Below are positions 20,796-33,097 of a DNA stretch of 64,000 nucleotides, one piece after another. The notes under the pieces are model-generated. The model was not told the origin of the DNA and did no database searches. It worked only from the letters and a program-made list of their open reading frames with translations. This DNA comes from Crossaster papposus (lineage: Eukaryota > Echinodermata > Asteroidea > Velatida > Solasteridae): NCBI GenBank assembly GCA_037893245.1, contig JBAIAA010000451.1:248001-312000 (forward strand). The letters are read 5' to 3'. Position 1 is the stretch's first letter; each line of letters opens with the position of its first letter. The position numbers and the translations under genes are program-made.

Positions 20796-21948
20796 TTATG
20801 TGCTGCTTCTAGGTCCCCTACCCGTAGCTGCTATTCTGCATGGGAGGGCTAAATGTCGCGTTTGAAGCCGGCTTTGAAATGACGAATTGGCCATTTCAGT
20901 CTTGTTCAGGAATGGTGAGTAGGGTGGCAGACGCTTCAACTGGATCATCTGGTTGATTCCTGCTGGGAGCTGGGTGCGTATGGGGAATACTAGCATTGTC
21001 GTATACACAAGAAAGACTGGTTAATCTGCGGGGAACATATTTTCGCACTCACGAGCTGTGTCAGCCAGAAACTCTTCAAATCTTTCTCTCGTGACGGTCC
21101 CAAAAGCTATTCGATGGTGTACAAGACCAATCTCTCCAGGGGCCAATTTCATAGAGCTGCTTAAGCACAAAATGTTGCTTAAGCACAAAACCCCTTGCTT
21201 TGTAACTCGGGTAAAAAGCCAACATTCAATGCGATTGTTATACTAAGCTAACAACAGACAAGTACTAATCACAAACAATATACATATCATGGAGTTATGG
21301 CTGGTAAGCTGGTTTTACTAAGCAAGAATGTTTTGCAATTTTTATGCTTAAACAGCTCTATGAAATTGGCCCCAGAAACAGCGAATGCTACATTGCAGTT
21401 GCGTCCGCGCTGTGCGTGTACCACGCGTCTCGCTGGGATACCGCGAGGTGCGCTCTTCCAAAAGACCGTTTCGTTCATTATGTTGTAGCCAGTTTCGTCA
21501 TGAACACGCAGTGGCCGACAACATGAACCACTGCGCGTACTCTATACGCATATCCAGTACCCGTGGCGAGTTGCGGGTATCAGGCACGTTCTCTGAAAGT
21601 TTAAGGATCATGAGCGTGCCGTCTAGGGTTTTATAGCTATGGTGCTGGGAGACACGGTTGGTTTGTCTTGCAGGGAACGTTGGAGCTCATCTTTCATCTG
21701 AGTGAGGGTTAGTAGAGGGTTGACGTCCAGCAATCGCTCAAGCTCATCTCGCATCTCCTTGTCTACTGTAGTGTTTTGTGCCCCTCTGATCCTGTAGGCA
21801 ACTTCTCGTGACGACCGGTGCGCAAGTATGTTGCCACGATGGACCTTGCAGTAGACCTCTTGATTCCTAGAGTGTCTGTCAATTCCCAGTAGTCAGCATG
21901 GTTGCCCTCGAATGTTTTAATCAGCCTTCCTCTATCTACATTGCTCAC
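20796..21948 (-). pseudogene. Tc1/mariner-like DDE transposase, broken (copy A)
   Basis: From 21948 downward: an HTH region (LTDTLGIKRSTARSIVATYL), then frameshifted fragments covering the catalytic core. PRGIPARRVVHAQRGRNCNV (about 21460-21400) precedes a 235-bp MITE inserted in the gene. The C-terminal part has QLIQLKRLPPYSPFLNKTEM-like sequence (M in place of L/Q at one position) with the third acidic residue. The intact family cuts and pastes DNA using a DD(E/D) triad. Frameshifts and the insertion make this copy dead. Confidence 0.75.
21139..21373. mobile_element. MITE with GGGGCCAATTTCATAGAGC ends (ISL2EU-like)
   Basis: Perfect ends GGGGCCAATTTCATAGAGCT/AGCTCTATGAAATTGGCCCC, with TTAAGCACAAA words just inside. 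Inserted into the transposase of Tc1-like copy A. A second copy is at 25817-26058, and a related right end is at about 32350-32369. The ends resemble ISL2EU-type elements by recall. The 2-bp target duplication is ambiguous. Confidence 0.8.
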
Positions 21949-22626
21949 TCTTCTTTAATGGCCACGGGCAGCCATTTTCTCGTACATTTAGTGAGAGGTA
22001 TAACTTGGCAACAGTGTAGAAGTGATTTCTACTCAAAATAGCCTTCATAGGCAAATACGAATGTGAATGCAAACGTTTTAAAAATGTTTGCCAGTTGATG
22101 AACATGAATAGTCGACCAGCCCGTTGCTGCTGGCTGTGACGAAATTGAATGAACTAAGTGACCATTTCAAATTGAATGATTTTATTTGTCTAATGAATGC
22201 TCAAGTTTTGAAATCGAATGACTCTTTGTAACTGTTGAATGCTGAAATTGAATGACTCTTTGTAACTGTTGAATGCTGAAATTGAATGAGTCTTTTTTAA
22301 CTGTTGAATGCTGATGTACCTGAGCATTTATTTTCAAGCGAAATTAAATGGGCCAGGTATTAACTTTTTTGTTGTTCAAATTGGCCTGGAAAACCTATAT
22401 TGCCGTCAAAGACACGATCCCTTTACTTATCTACTAGACATCTCGCGCGTGAGCGCACAATGACCAGACGAGATAACATCTGCTCCAGATTTGGGGCAAT
22501 TTGTATACAAATCCATCTATTTGTATCCAAGGTCAATTCCAAGTACCCCAAGTTACTAATGCATCCTGCGACTTACACAAGATAACCATCCAATTATTTA
22601 ACAATCCATGCACTCAAAACAGCATA

Positions 22627-24079
22627 CTCATTGTATTGTTGTATAGTGAACCTAAAGTCCAACTACAGTCCCTAACGTACCTCACGATACGCCAGACGTT
22701 CAGACAGTCGCCGTGGAAGAAAGTGGGATTTAAAAACCGTTCGGGAATGTGCCCGTTGGTGGACTTGACGACCGGTTATAATAGATCCAGTAATGTCAAA
22801 CCCGGCACGAGGGGATAGGTAGTTCAAAGACACAGAGAGCACACAGAGAGGAAACAGTAAGAACTCAAAATGCACGCGATATACCGACAGTTCTATTATT
22901 ATAATTATTTACTGAGTTCAGGTTAGTATAGGTATTAAAGATGCCGGCGTGTAAAAGTTCTTACCAGTCTATTTCAGTAAATTTTAACAAGGAAACCAGA
23001 ACAAAAATGTCTAAAAAGCGAGACTCGTCAGGTGCAGTTCGCTCAGACCATGGGTAGGTTTCGTCTCGAGACTGCACGACCTACCCCATAAGAACTTTTG
23101 CGTGGTGTTGGAGAAAGAGAGGAAACCAAGTGTAAACATAAAATTACCTTGAAGTCGGTCAATTTGCTTTATAGCGCTAGTATACGAAGAAAAGCGTATA
23201 ACATCGATGGCAGCTGAGGGCGAAGTGTGAACGTGACGCAGGAATTTGAAACATTATTCTAGCAATGTGCGCTCCACACGCGCGCGTGTTAAAAACAATC
23301 GTTGGCGCGTAGTGATAAAGTAACTAAGAACCGAAGGCTGCTGAAATACGGTGCAAATTAATTTCTTGGGTTGAACGGAAAGTCCGTGCATAAATTGGCG
23401 CCAGTTTACTGTACGGCTTTATGTAGCAGCATACATGTACATGTACATGCACACTAGGTTGTATACTGATTTACATAGGCTTGAAAGATCTTAAAAGATT
23501 TTGGGTGCTGATCTTGAAATAAATAAAAATAATGAGTGGTCACACTGGTCCAGATAAACAACGCGGGTAGCAAATTTAGGGTCACATTTCTGTTCTCTCA
23601 TCAGACAATTGCATCGAATGCCCAAGTTTGAAGAAAAAAATGAGTACTGGTTTTGTGACTTTACTTAGTAAAACATACATGATAATAAAGCTAGAATAAT
23701 GAACTTTAAGAATCTGTTCACCCTTTTTTGCGGCGATTACCCGTTTTTAAAAAACATGTGTTTTAGTGGGGAAAACACGTGCTAAAAACGTGATGATTTA
23801 CGTGTTTTAACAAAGCCTCTGTGGAGGTTTCCGGGTGAGCAGATGCGCGCTAGTTTTCATTATGCTGATGACATTAACTCTTCAAGTAACCAACACCAAC
23901 AACTACCATCACACTACACTCGCCCCCACCCCTTTCCCCCCACCCCTGTCTCTTCCCCTTACCACTCCATTCACCCTCCTCCTCCACCACTCCCTTCACC
24001 CTCCACCCTCTCTCCACCCTTTACCATTCCCTCTTCACAAAGGGGTGCGAGACCCGTCCTAAACTACTAGCATTACATT
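22627..24079. other. Intergenic; no gene recognised
   Basis: No conserved domain seen. Contains a pyrimidine-rich CCACCCTCTCC-type stretch (23920-24040) and palindromic words around GTGTTTTAGTGGGGAAAACACG near 23757. The TACATGTACATGTACATG run at 23440 is a short microsatellite. Confidence 0.4.
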
Positions 24080-24080
24080 A

Positions 24081-24918
24081 GGGTGGGTTTTCACGGGGCA
24101 CGCAAACGATTTGCGAAGGACGCGAATGCCGAAAAAAATGGCAAAGTCCAACATTCGGAGAAGTTTTTCTCCGATTGTGTCGCGACAATGCAGTTTGTGC
24201 GTAGTTCTCACAACGTTTGTGCGAATGTCGTGTCTAGATTTGCCAAACTATGGCCAGTCCACATACACGAAGTACATGCGACTAAAATGCAAACAACACG
24301 AATGTTGCACGATTCACGGGCAACATTCGTGCGGACATTTCGCGACACATGCGACACATGCGAACTTTTCGCGCATATGTCGCAAATAATGAACGTCGTG
24401 CTACATTCATGCGACATTCGTACATATGTCGCGCGATTATCTTGCAAAAGGCTCGCGTTTGATTCTTTGGCGAAGTTACCTGTTCTCAAGAAGTACGCGA
24501 ACAGTTCGTGAATAGCTCGAGAAATGATCGGACGAACTTCGCTGCTTTCGCGAGACATGCGCGAGACATTCTTCAAACTTTCGGAATCTGTTCGGGGGTT
24601 CCCGAAAATTGTGAGAAACATCACGCACGTACGTCGTGAGTAGGTCGTGTGCATATGACGAAGATTTTAAGACACTTTCGAGGGCAAATAACGAGCAAAT
24701 CACGACCCGGGATGCTGCAAACGTTCACAAGAAATCTCAAACTATTTTGAAATTCCCGCCCAACTAAAAACGACTTCCGCAAACAATTGACGGCACTTCC
24801 GAACCCCCGCGCATGTTTGGCGAAATTTTGGAGCCTAAAATACGAATGTTGGACTTTGCCATTTTTCGGCATTTGCATCCTTCGCAAATCGTTCGCTTGC
24901 CCCGTGAAAACCCACCCT
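24081..24918. mobile_element. Foldback element (CGCGA/ATTCG-word type)
   Basis: Ends GGGTGGGTTTTCACGGGGC and GCCCCGTGAAAACCCACCC, with a long outer arm (AACGATTTGCGAAGGA, GCCGAAAAA, AAGTCCAACATTCG and complements). The interior is a run of ACATTCGTGCG, TTTCGCGACA and ATGTCGC words. TTA precedes and TAA follows, so the target duplication is unclear. 838 bp, non-coding. Confidence 0.8.
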
Positions 24919-24956
24919 AAAAAGATCGAATTGTTTAATTGTCAAATTAGACTTAA

Positions 24957-25348
24957 AGGGATCGTATATGTTTGGTAATTGGAACCCATTGTTTGTTTTA
25001 CCGTCATCCTATATAGTTATAGATATATACCACGAAACTAACCTTTAAACATTTCATTTCAAAAGGTGGTAGCGATTTTGAGATATTGCCGAAAATCTGG
25101 AGCGGTTATGTCCTCGCAGGAAGAATAATCTGCATTGGAATACAACAATATGAGAAACGTCACTGCAGTAACGCTTCTGAGATTCAATTTGTTGGGATAA
25201 AAAGAGATATCTTTTTCCATAACCGCAGTACTTCGAAGTGAAAAGTTTCTAAAATTGCATTATTCTATCCAAAGCTGCTGTACTTCTTACCAAGTAAGTT
25301 TGTATTGCCATTAATTTTTGGAGTAATTACCAAACGTATACGATCCCT
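24957..25348. mobile_element. TTAA-target MITE, family C copy 2
   Basis: AGGGATCGTATATGTTTGG/CCAAACGTATACGATCCCT ends with TTAA at 24953-24956 and 25349-25352. Inverted relative to copy 1 at 8391-8777, with which it shares the whole interior at high similarity. Confidence 0.88.
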
Positions 25349-25816
25349 TTAATATCCGAAGAACAAAATTAGAGGTTATTTTGAGGCACTGCTACCAAGC
25401 CGTTCAACGGCTATAACTACACACGTTGGCCATCCACGTTTTGAGATCATTTACGGGGACCAATCAGAATTGGAAACAGTTTCAGTGGAAACAGTTCTGC
25501 CCGAATTTAATCCAAGTTTGTATCCAGGATGTCTTACAAGAAGAAAACCAGCAAGAGAAAGGTGGTAACAGTAGCTGATGTGTACGACAGTTGTAATACT
25601 GTCGTAGGACAGACTCACGACAGCCACAAGACATAGATACCACAACAAATCGTCGAACAAAAAAGTGCATGTCCAATTTTGCCTCACGACGGCAAGTCGA
25701 TGCCACGATGCGCAACATTTCGTAGGACTGTATTGCGACGACCCCCGATGACCTACGATTTTCCCAAATTTCATGTCGTGTCGTGGCACAAATGCGTCAT
25801 GGGTTCGTTGTGACCT
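25349..25816. other. CGAC-rich repeat fragment, no gene
   Basis: Begins with a dispersed stretch (ACACGTTGGCCATCCACGTT, about 25418) also present at about 7967. Continues into CACGACAG/CGTAGGAC-type words resembling the interior of the foldback elements; probably a truncated member. Confidence 0.45.
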
Positions 25817-26058
25817 GGGGCCAATTTCATAGAGCTGTTAAGCACAAAAATTTGCTTAGCACCAAAAAGTCTTGCTTATAAATAACGGGTTGCCAGCCAA
25901 AACTCCATGTGCATTTGATGCTAAGCAAAATCCAACTGAATATAAGTCAGAAACAATATATGTTGCCTATAAATTTGGTTTGTAACCCTGTTTTTGACAA
26001 GGAAGAATTTTCATGCTAAGCAAATTTTTCTGTTTAACAGCTCTATGAAATTGGCCCC
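25817..26058. mobile_element. MITE with GGGGCCAATTTCATAGAGC ends, copy 2
   Basis: Ends GGGGCCAATTTCATAGAGCT/AGCTCTATGAAATTGGCCCC, flanked by CT and AG which extend the palindrome. Interior with TTAGCA/GCTAAGC words, as in the copy at 21139-21373. Confidence 0.8.
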
Positions 26059-27642
26059 AGGGCTTAAAATGGGAGACTTGAATTTGAAAGATTCTTTTAA
26101 ATAGCCGGGGAAATCTTTTTCGTACGCAAAATAGTCTTCAGTCAAGCATTACGATAGCTCAGTCTGATAGCTCATTCGACCGTGCAAAGCGTGGAGATTG
26201 GAGATTTTGGGTTGGAAACCTCGAAGTTACTTTAAGGGAAATAAAGTCAAAAATGTCATTAGATTGGATTTATTCATTTTTTATCTAATTCGTGGTTCTA
26301 TTTTTGTCTTAGCGTACACCACATTCAGAGGTCGTTGAAAGGGGGGGGGGGGTTCTAATGTGCTGGCTGCTTCTAATCTGATTATATTTATTTTTTTAAA
26401 TTCCAATCTTGAAAATAGTGTCATATTTTACTGTTATTTTGATTGAATTGTCCCCGTCTTCGAAGAGTTTCCATTCGATATAGCGTCGCATCATAATTTT
26501 TATTCTTGTAACATAGTGGGGTTATTTATGGCTAGTATAGTAGTAGTAGCATTGGAAACGAAGGCCTTCGGGGCACAGTTATTAGATTAACTTTTTTTTT
26601 TCCTGGCATGTGCTGCTGGCTTTCATGTACATATACTTATGTTGTTTTTTGTTCCTATGTCTTTAAATTATTGTTCACTATGGCTTTCTAGTTTTGAGTG
26701 TGAAGAATGCCAAATAAATAATAATAATAATAATAACTAGAAATGTGTTTGTGAACAAACACAGAGCTGTTTTTGGTGTTTAAAATGACTGAGGTGTGTG
26801 CTAGGTCTCAAGTCGATCGGATTTACCAAAGTGTCAAAGTCAAAAGTCTGAAGTGAAACGTGTAACAAACCCTATGGGATAAAAAAATCACTTTAACGTG
26901 ACGTCACGTGACCTTGAATGATGTAACCGTGTCAAATTTCTTCTAGGACCATGCGTTGGTGGTGGTCTAGGTGTGTGCCAATTCTCAAGTCAATCGCCGG
27001 TGTACAAATCCTATAGAAATAAAGTCAAAAAAAAAGTTAAAAAATACTTTAACGAAAACAAAAGCTGTTTTGGCTCAAATGCCAAAACAGCTAATAATGA
27101 AGATAATATAGTTTAATCACGCGGTCAACCCTGTTTCCACTAATGTCATAAAACCGATGTATACAGTAACTTGTTAAAGGCCATTAACACTATTGGTTTT
27201 TGGCCATTAAAGTAATCCATATTTTCTGTGAATAAAGATATTTGAAGTAAAATCCCCTTGTAAAAGTTTCAGCCTTATTGGTCATTTCATGTCCAAGAAA
27301 AAAAGCGAACATTTTCTGAACGATTTCTTATTGGCATCAGCAGATTAATTCTTGTCTCATGAGACCAAAACTAATTGTTTTACTCATTTCTCAACGACTA
27401 TAGCATTTCAGGCAAAACTAATCCATGGGAAGTTTTATAACATCATCATGTTTATACCGTGTAAGTTATTTATAAATCGGTGAACATTAAGTTTTCGAGA
27501 TTCCCAATAGTAAGCATTTAAGTGAATGCTATAATCACACGGTGAGTAGCGTAAAAGACTCGGGGGGGGGGGGGGGGGGGGGGCACCAGACGTTTAACAT
27601 CCTAGAGCCGCACCACTAAGTTTGATGAAACAAGCTGCCCAC
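26059..27642. other. Repeat-rich non-coding stretch
   Basis: No gene seen. Contains G runs (26341-26352 and about 27560-27582), an ATA microsatellite (26715-26738), fragments shared with 10540-10990, and a palindromic AGCTGTTTTTGG...CCAAAACAGCT unit (about 26763-27090). Confidence 0.45.
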
Positions 27643-29130
27643 AGTCTCTTCACAAGTCTCTTCACAAGTCTCTTCACAAGTCTCTTCACAAGTCTCTTCA
27701 CAAGTCTCTTCACAAGTCTCTTCACAAGTCTCTTCACAAGTCTCTTCACAAGTCTCTTCACAAGTCTCTTCACAAGTCTCTTCACAAGTCTCTTCACAAG
27801 TCTCTTCACAAGTCTCTTCACAAGTCTCTTCACAAGTCTCTTCACAAGTCACTTCACAAGTCACTTCACAAGTCACTTCACCAGTCTCTTCACAAGTCTC
27901 TTCACAAGTCTCTTCACAAGTCTCTTCACAAGTCATTTCACCAGTCTCTTCACAAGTCTCTTCACAAGTCTCTTCACCAGTCTCTTCACAAGTCTCTTCA
28001 CAAGTCTCTTCACAAGTCTCTTCACAAGTCTCTTCACAAGTCTCTTCACAAGTCTCTTCACAAGTCTCTTCACAAGTCTCTTCACAAGTCTCTTCACAAG
28101 TCTCTTCACAAGTCTCTTCACAAGTCTCTTCACAAGTCTCTTCACAAGTCTCTTCACAAGTCTCTTCACAAGTCTCTTCACAAGTCTCTTCACAAGTCTC
28201 TTCACAAGTCTCTTCACAAGTCTCTTCACAAGTCTCTTCACAAGTCTCTTCACAAGTCTCTTCACAAGTCTCTTCACAAGTCTCTTCACCAGTCTCTTCA
28301 CCAGTCTCTTCACCAGTCTCTTCACCAGTCTCTTCACCAGTCTCTTCACCAGTCTCTTCACAAGTCTCTTCACAAGTCTCTTCACAAGTCTCTTCACAAG
28401 TCTCTTCACAAGTCTCTTCACAAGTCTCTTCACAAGTCTCTTCACAAGTCTCTTCACAAGTCTCTTCACAAGTCTCTTCACAAGTCTCTTCACAAGTCTC
28501 TTCACAAGTCTCTTCACAAGTCTCTTCACAAGTCTCTTCACAAGTCTCTTCACAAGTCTCTTCACAAGTCTCTTCACAAGTCTCTTCACAAGTCTCTTCA
28601 CAAGTCTCTTCACAAGTCTCTTCACAAGTCTCTTCACAAGTCTCTTCACAAGTCTCTTCACAAGTCTCTTCACAAGTCTCTTCACAAGTCTCTTCACAAG
28701 TCTCTTCACAAGTCTCTTCACAAGTCTCTTCACAAGTCTCTTCACAAGTCTCTTCACAAGTCTCTTCACAAGTCTCTTCACAAGTCTCTTCACAAGTCTC
28801 TTCACAAGTCTCTTCACAAGTCTCTTCACAAGTCTCTTCACAAGTCTCTTCACAAGTCTCTTCACAAGTCTCTTCACAAGTCTCTTCACAAGTCTCTTCA
28901 CAAGTCTCTTCACAAGTCTCTTCACAAGTCTCTTCACAAGTCTCTTCACAAGTCTCTTCACAAGTCTCTTCACAAGTCTCTTCACAAGTCTCTTCACAAG
29001 TCTCTTCACAAGTCTCTTCACAAGTCTCTTCACAAGTCACTTCACAAGTCACTTCACAAGTCACTTCACCAGTCATTTCACCAGTCACTTCACCAGTCAC
29101 TTCACCAGTCACTTCACCAGTCATTTCAAA
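27643..29130 (+). repeat. 12-bp minisatellite, 124 units
   Basis: Tandem AGTCTCTTCACA, 124 units of exactly 12 bp with no frame slips. Variants (ACTTCACA, ATTTCACC, CTTCACC) sit at the ends and in internal blocks, for example six consecutive CACC units at about 28285-28355. Because 12 is a multiple of 3 and no stop arises, several frames stay open for over 360 codons (SLFT, EETC and KRLV repeats); these are by-products, not genes. The shared flank at 12019 has only about 9 units. Confidence 0.95.
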
Positions 29131-31135
29131 AATTGGTCTTGGTTGCAAGACGTACTAGCAGCCTTATGCGAGGCAGTGTATGCGATGCAGCGCGCATATA
29201 GGCCGTCGATGCGGGCGCGCTCTAACGTACGCCAAAAACCATTAAGCTACTACGTCTTGGCTAATTTGTATTTGAAAAGCGCGCGACCTCTCATATATAA
29301 CTCATCAGGCAGGTCAAAACAATCATAACGCTTGCGCACTGGAGGAAGTTCGTTCGGGCTGGTTAGTCAGGTAACGTTTACATGTATCTTCTCGAATAAC
29401 ACTCTTGCCAAACCCAATAATGAACAAATAAATTATGACCACGTATAAATTGACGAAGAGCACTGACCTGATGACATTTTAGCTTCTCAAAACCCAGTTT
29501 CTTTACTGTAACATCGATCGCTTCGTCCATGACCTGTCCGACCATGGTTCACAACATTGCTCACCAAACAACGTGACGCTATACACACACAGCATTTCCG
29601 TACATGTAGCGCGATGGAACGTACACAACCTACAAGTGAGTGAGCGTTTATACATGTATGCGTTATGCTAGGTTCCCACTGTCGTGCGATCCGTTACGAA
29701 CGCCACGATTGGCCATTCGTAGCTGATCGTGGAATTTTTGTTTCCTTTTCTAATATTTCACGTTTGGCTACGAGTTGATGCAAGTCGATACGTTCTGGTA
29801 CGATTTGGTGCGCTTGAATGCGATATAGTCACGATTGGTCAATTTCAGGTGACACGATCTGTCACGATCTGATCTCCCGTTCAGATACGATCAGATACGT
29901 TCCGATAGGATTGTCCCGATTGAGTCCACGATTGGGTCCCGATCTGACACGATTAGCACAATCGGGGTCCCCGGTTTGGGACGATCTGGTACGTGCAGAT
30001 AGGTTCCGATACGTTCCGATACGATCATCACGAACCGATGCGCTCTGTTGCGATCGGATACGATTGTGGTCGCGATAACTTTCACGATCGGGATCGAGAG
30101 TGATCACGATTTGAGCCACGATTGGACGGACCCCGACGGGTTTATATACAGCCCGACTGACCATGGACTTTATTGTTTCTTGAACTTCTACAGAGTGAAG
30201 ACTACAACCCACAATCAGATCGCAGCGCATCTCAACAGAGGTGGTGTTTGTCTTGTCCAAGGTTGATCCCGATCACCACGATTTGGAAGCACGATTAGAT
30301 GCAATCTGTCGCGCTTTGTTACTATCCATTACGATCTGATGCGATGATCACGATTGAAAATTAATCCTGTTGATCGTAGAAAATGTTTGAACCGTCCAAA
30401 AAAATTATACGATCAACACGATTGCCACGACTGACCTCAAGATCTGATAAGATCTAATAGGATCACCACGATTACTCCACGATTAAGACCACGATTTCAA
30501 TCGTGGCGCGAATCGTGATAGTGGGAACCTAACATTAGTACGCGCTATATGCCTCATGTTTGCCTATCCAAAAAGTGTCCTGTATTGGCAAGTTAAATAC
30601 GCTAAATTTAGAAATGAACTTTTAACTCCCGTACACTTGAGGAATAACGAGATAGAGCGTTGAAAAGTACGCCGCGTGCTTTGCGTTCGAGGCTGTGTAG
30701 TAAAAGCACAGGCGACTGCTCCACACGTGTACATGTAGTATGTACAAGTACAAGTACATGTACCGAACGTGGGGCGGACGGACCGTGGGGCGCACCGGGA
30801 TTTTTTACGTGGCCTCCTGGCTTTCTCTTTCATAATTGTTCCTTCTCTGCTATGTTGAACTTTTCATTTATTTGGTTGTTTATAATATTTGTTAAAACTC
30901 TTATTTTTAAACACCATGCAGTCATCAATTATGTACACCATGAACTACATTTATTTCTCTAATTATCGTGAGACAGAGAAAACACGTTTTCGTGATTTAT
31001 TTACAGAAGAAGTGAGTTTGGTTTTATTCCTTTTTTGTTCTTGTTCCTACAAATGCAATGAGGATTGCGGACTGTTAGGGATAACATTTAATGTAAGCCT
31101 ATTTTGTATGGAATCCTTTAATAAATCTTTATTTA
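29131..31135. repeat. Duplicated segment, copy 2
   Basis: Collinear with 12019-13850 once the foldback element at 29666-30534 is removed. Similarity runs from the array flank through TCATCAGGCAGGTCAAAACA, ATGACCACGTATAAATTGAC, GTACGCCGCGTGCTTTGCGT and ATTTACAGAAGAAGTGAG to GGATAACATTTAATGTAAGC. Short indels only; no conserved reading frame. Confidence 0.75.
29666..30534. mobile_element. Foldback element, TTA target (CACGATT-word type)
   Basis: Ends TGCTAGGTTCCCACT and AGTGGGAACCTAACA with TTA on both sides (29663-29665, 30535-30537). The paralogous site in copy 1 (13157-13159, GCGTTAGTAT) is empty, which proves the insertion. The interior is built of CACGATT, GATACGATC and TCGTGG words in both senses around a unique core (about 30140-30260). 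A truncated relative is at 43506-43952. Confidence 0.88.
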
Positions 31136-31499
31136 TTTCATGTGCACGTGCAAGCTGTAGACAATTGTGTTCTGTTGCTTTTGTAATAACGACACACGGT
31201 ACACAACAGCCAATCGATGAGCACATTGTATGCACAGACTGTTACGATGAGTTGCATTTCAGGTCGATTCTAAAGTACATCTACATTTAATAATTACCTA
31301 GGAGAGTTGCTGACTTCTGATTGGTCGAGACTCGATCACGTGGAGTGGATTATCATGTAGTAAACACGGCTTTCAAGAAGAAGCGAATAAATGTCCCCTG
31401 AACCAGCATTAATCAAGCATCATGTAAGCCCATGATTGGCCAAATGCAACAGTCCTACGCGGGGAGGAGGGGGGGGGGGGGGGTGGTAATTAACAAAAC
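31136..31499. other. Intergenic; no gene recognised
   Basis: No domain seen. Ends in a G run (31466-31480) that borders the next repeat. Confidence 0.35.
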
Positions 31500-32369
31500 G
31501 ACTTAAGTCCCCCAAAAATAAGCACCCCACTTAAATACCCGACTTAGACAAATCTGAATGACTTAGCGGTATTCACAACACTTTTTTGCTAAGTACCCCA
31601 CTTATTTTCGAGTCTTAAATCTAAGTGTGGTCTGACTAGTCTCAACTCGTCGCTTAGGTGTCATGGCGGTTTTTTCTGTTCTTCAGTTTGTACATTTGGG
31701 CACAAAATTTGATATTCTAGGGCTATGGGAAACCTCGTCAGTATTGAATCATTGCTCTAGCATTGTAGTTTGTTGACATTCTAACGAATTTTTTCGATCG
31801 ATTTGTTAAATTTTAGGCGGGCGGAATGATTGCGATTGATGAAATTTTACGTTAACGTTGCCCAATGATATGCAACATACGTGACTGCCGACTATAAAAT
31901 GCAAAAGAACTATCTTACCTTCCAGCATGTTTGAAAGAATGCGGATAAATCACCATCACAATTTGTTTCACACTCGAGAGTAAATAAAATGAACATTTCA
32001 ATATTATTACGTGTTAAAACATCTAAAATGTGCATGACGAACTGGTTTTACGCGCGCAGACTATTTTGGTGCACTAACTTGAGCTCGAAAACTGCGTCGC
32101 TAGCTGTGTGCGTGTGCATGCGCGCATGGTAAACCGCGCAGATATAACAAACTGTCGTTGCATAGGAACGTTTATGACGAAAATGTTTTGCGCATTAGCA
32201 ACAGTGACTGCTTTGAACACTTAAGTTAAGTGGAGCACTAAGATAAGTGGGTTGCTTAGATCTTTTATGAATACCAAATTAAGCGCGCCACTTAAGTTAG
32301 CAGGGTGCTTAGATTTAGGTCTGACTTAAGTATTCTCCTAAGAATTTCAAGTTTCGTGAAATCGGCCCC
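31500..32369. mobile_element. Element with GGGGCCGATTTCACGAAAC right end
   Basis: The right end GTTTCGTGAAATCGGCCCC is a variant of the GGGGCCAATTTCATAGAGC end. Inverted TTAAGT/CTTAGA words occur on both flanks (31508-31640 and 32220-32345), with a largely unique centre. The left terminus is missing beside the G run, so the element is incomplete. Confidence 0.55.
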
Positions 32370-32445
32370 TGGTCCTGGTCATGCTGGCGGGTATATGACT
32401 AGCCTTTTTAAATAAATTTTCAGATCAGATCGGATTATTAATTTA

Positions 32446-33094
32446 AGATCAGTGCGTCGTTGTTCGCCCAACTTTTGTCAGGATTTGGGAGAAGCTAACG
32501 GTGTTGCTAGCGCGCCGTGCGTATATACGGGGCGCATACAGAGCGTATACAGAGCGCACATGTTAAAAAATCGAACGAATGCGCAGCGTGTGCTCCGCGT
32601 GTGTCTGGCGTCCTTATGGCGTGTACAATCATGCGTCCAGTTTCGCGCACATTTTTGTGCATGCACAAAAATCCCGACGCACACTGCGAATGATAACGAA
32701 TGCATAGTGCTGGTCCAGCGCGCTCGACGAACGAGTAACGAATGCTGACGCACATCCAGCGAACGACAACGCACTGGCCAAAATTGTTGATTTGTCAGTG
32801 CGCGGGCCGTGAATTGTGTACATGTATGTGTGACTGGCGCATCATCACTTTTTCCCCGACCCTCATGGGTGATGACAGAGGTTGTGCGTTGAGCGCGCGA
32901 TGCATGCGCGTGCAATTCATTCCGCGCGCTAGCAATGCAACGGTTTGATTGTTTGACATGTGCGTTTATACGCTATGTATGCGCCCTGTATACGCGCAGC
33001 GCGCTAGCAACACGCTTTGCATATTCCTTGTCAACACGCTAGCTTTTTCCAAATCCTGACAACAGTTGGGCGCACAACGCACGACGCACTGATC
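32446..33094. mobile_element. Foldback element, TTA target (GCGC-word type)
   Basis: Ends AGATCAGTGCGTCGTTGTTC and CGACGCACTGATC with TTA at 32443-32445 and 33095-33097. The outer arms repeat CGCCCAACTTTTGTCAGGAT and complement. The interior is full of GCGCATA, CGAACGA and GCGTGTG words. A related fragment (GCGCGGGCCGTG) follows at 33123. Confidence 0.75.
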
Positions 33095-33097
33095 TTA

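Larger units (their letters stand above)
20391..22626 (-). mobile_element. Tc1/mariner-like transposon, copy A
   Basis: Matches copy B (35696-42931, without its nested insert) from ACAATATTTGT to GCACTCAAAAC. Carries a broken transposase on the - strand and a 34-bp tandem repeat (TGAAATTGAATGACTCTTTG units, about 22200-22315; three units here, two in copy B). The exact element termini were not resolved. Confidence 0.7.

Noticed and set aside
24083..24654. Frames of 90-148 codons on both strands
   Set aside because: All lie within the foldback element 24081-24918 and mirror each other.
27616..29328. Long open frames (366-568 codons) on both strands, SLFT/EETC/KRLV repeats
   Set aside because: They result from a 12-bp tandem repeat whose unit has no stop in these frames. 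No domain, splice signal or codon bias supports a protein.
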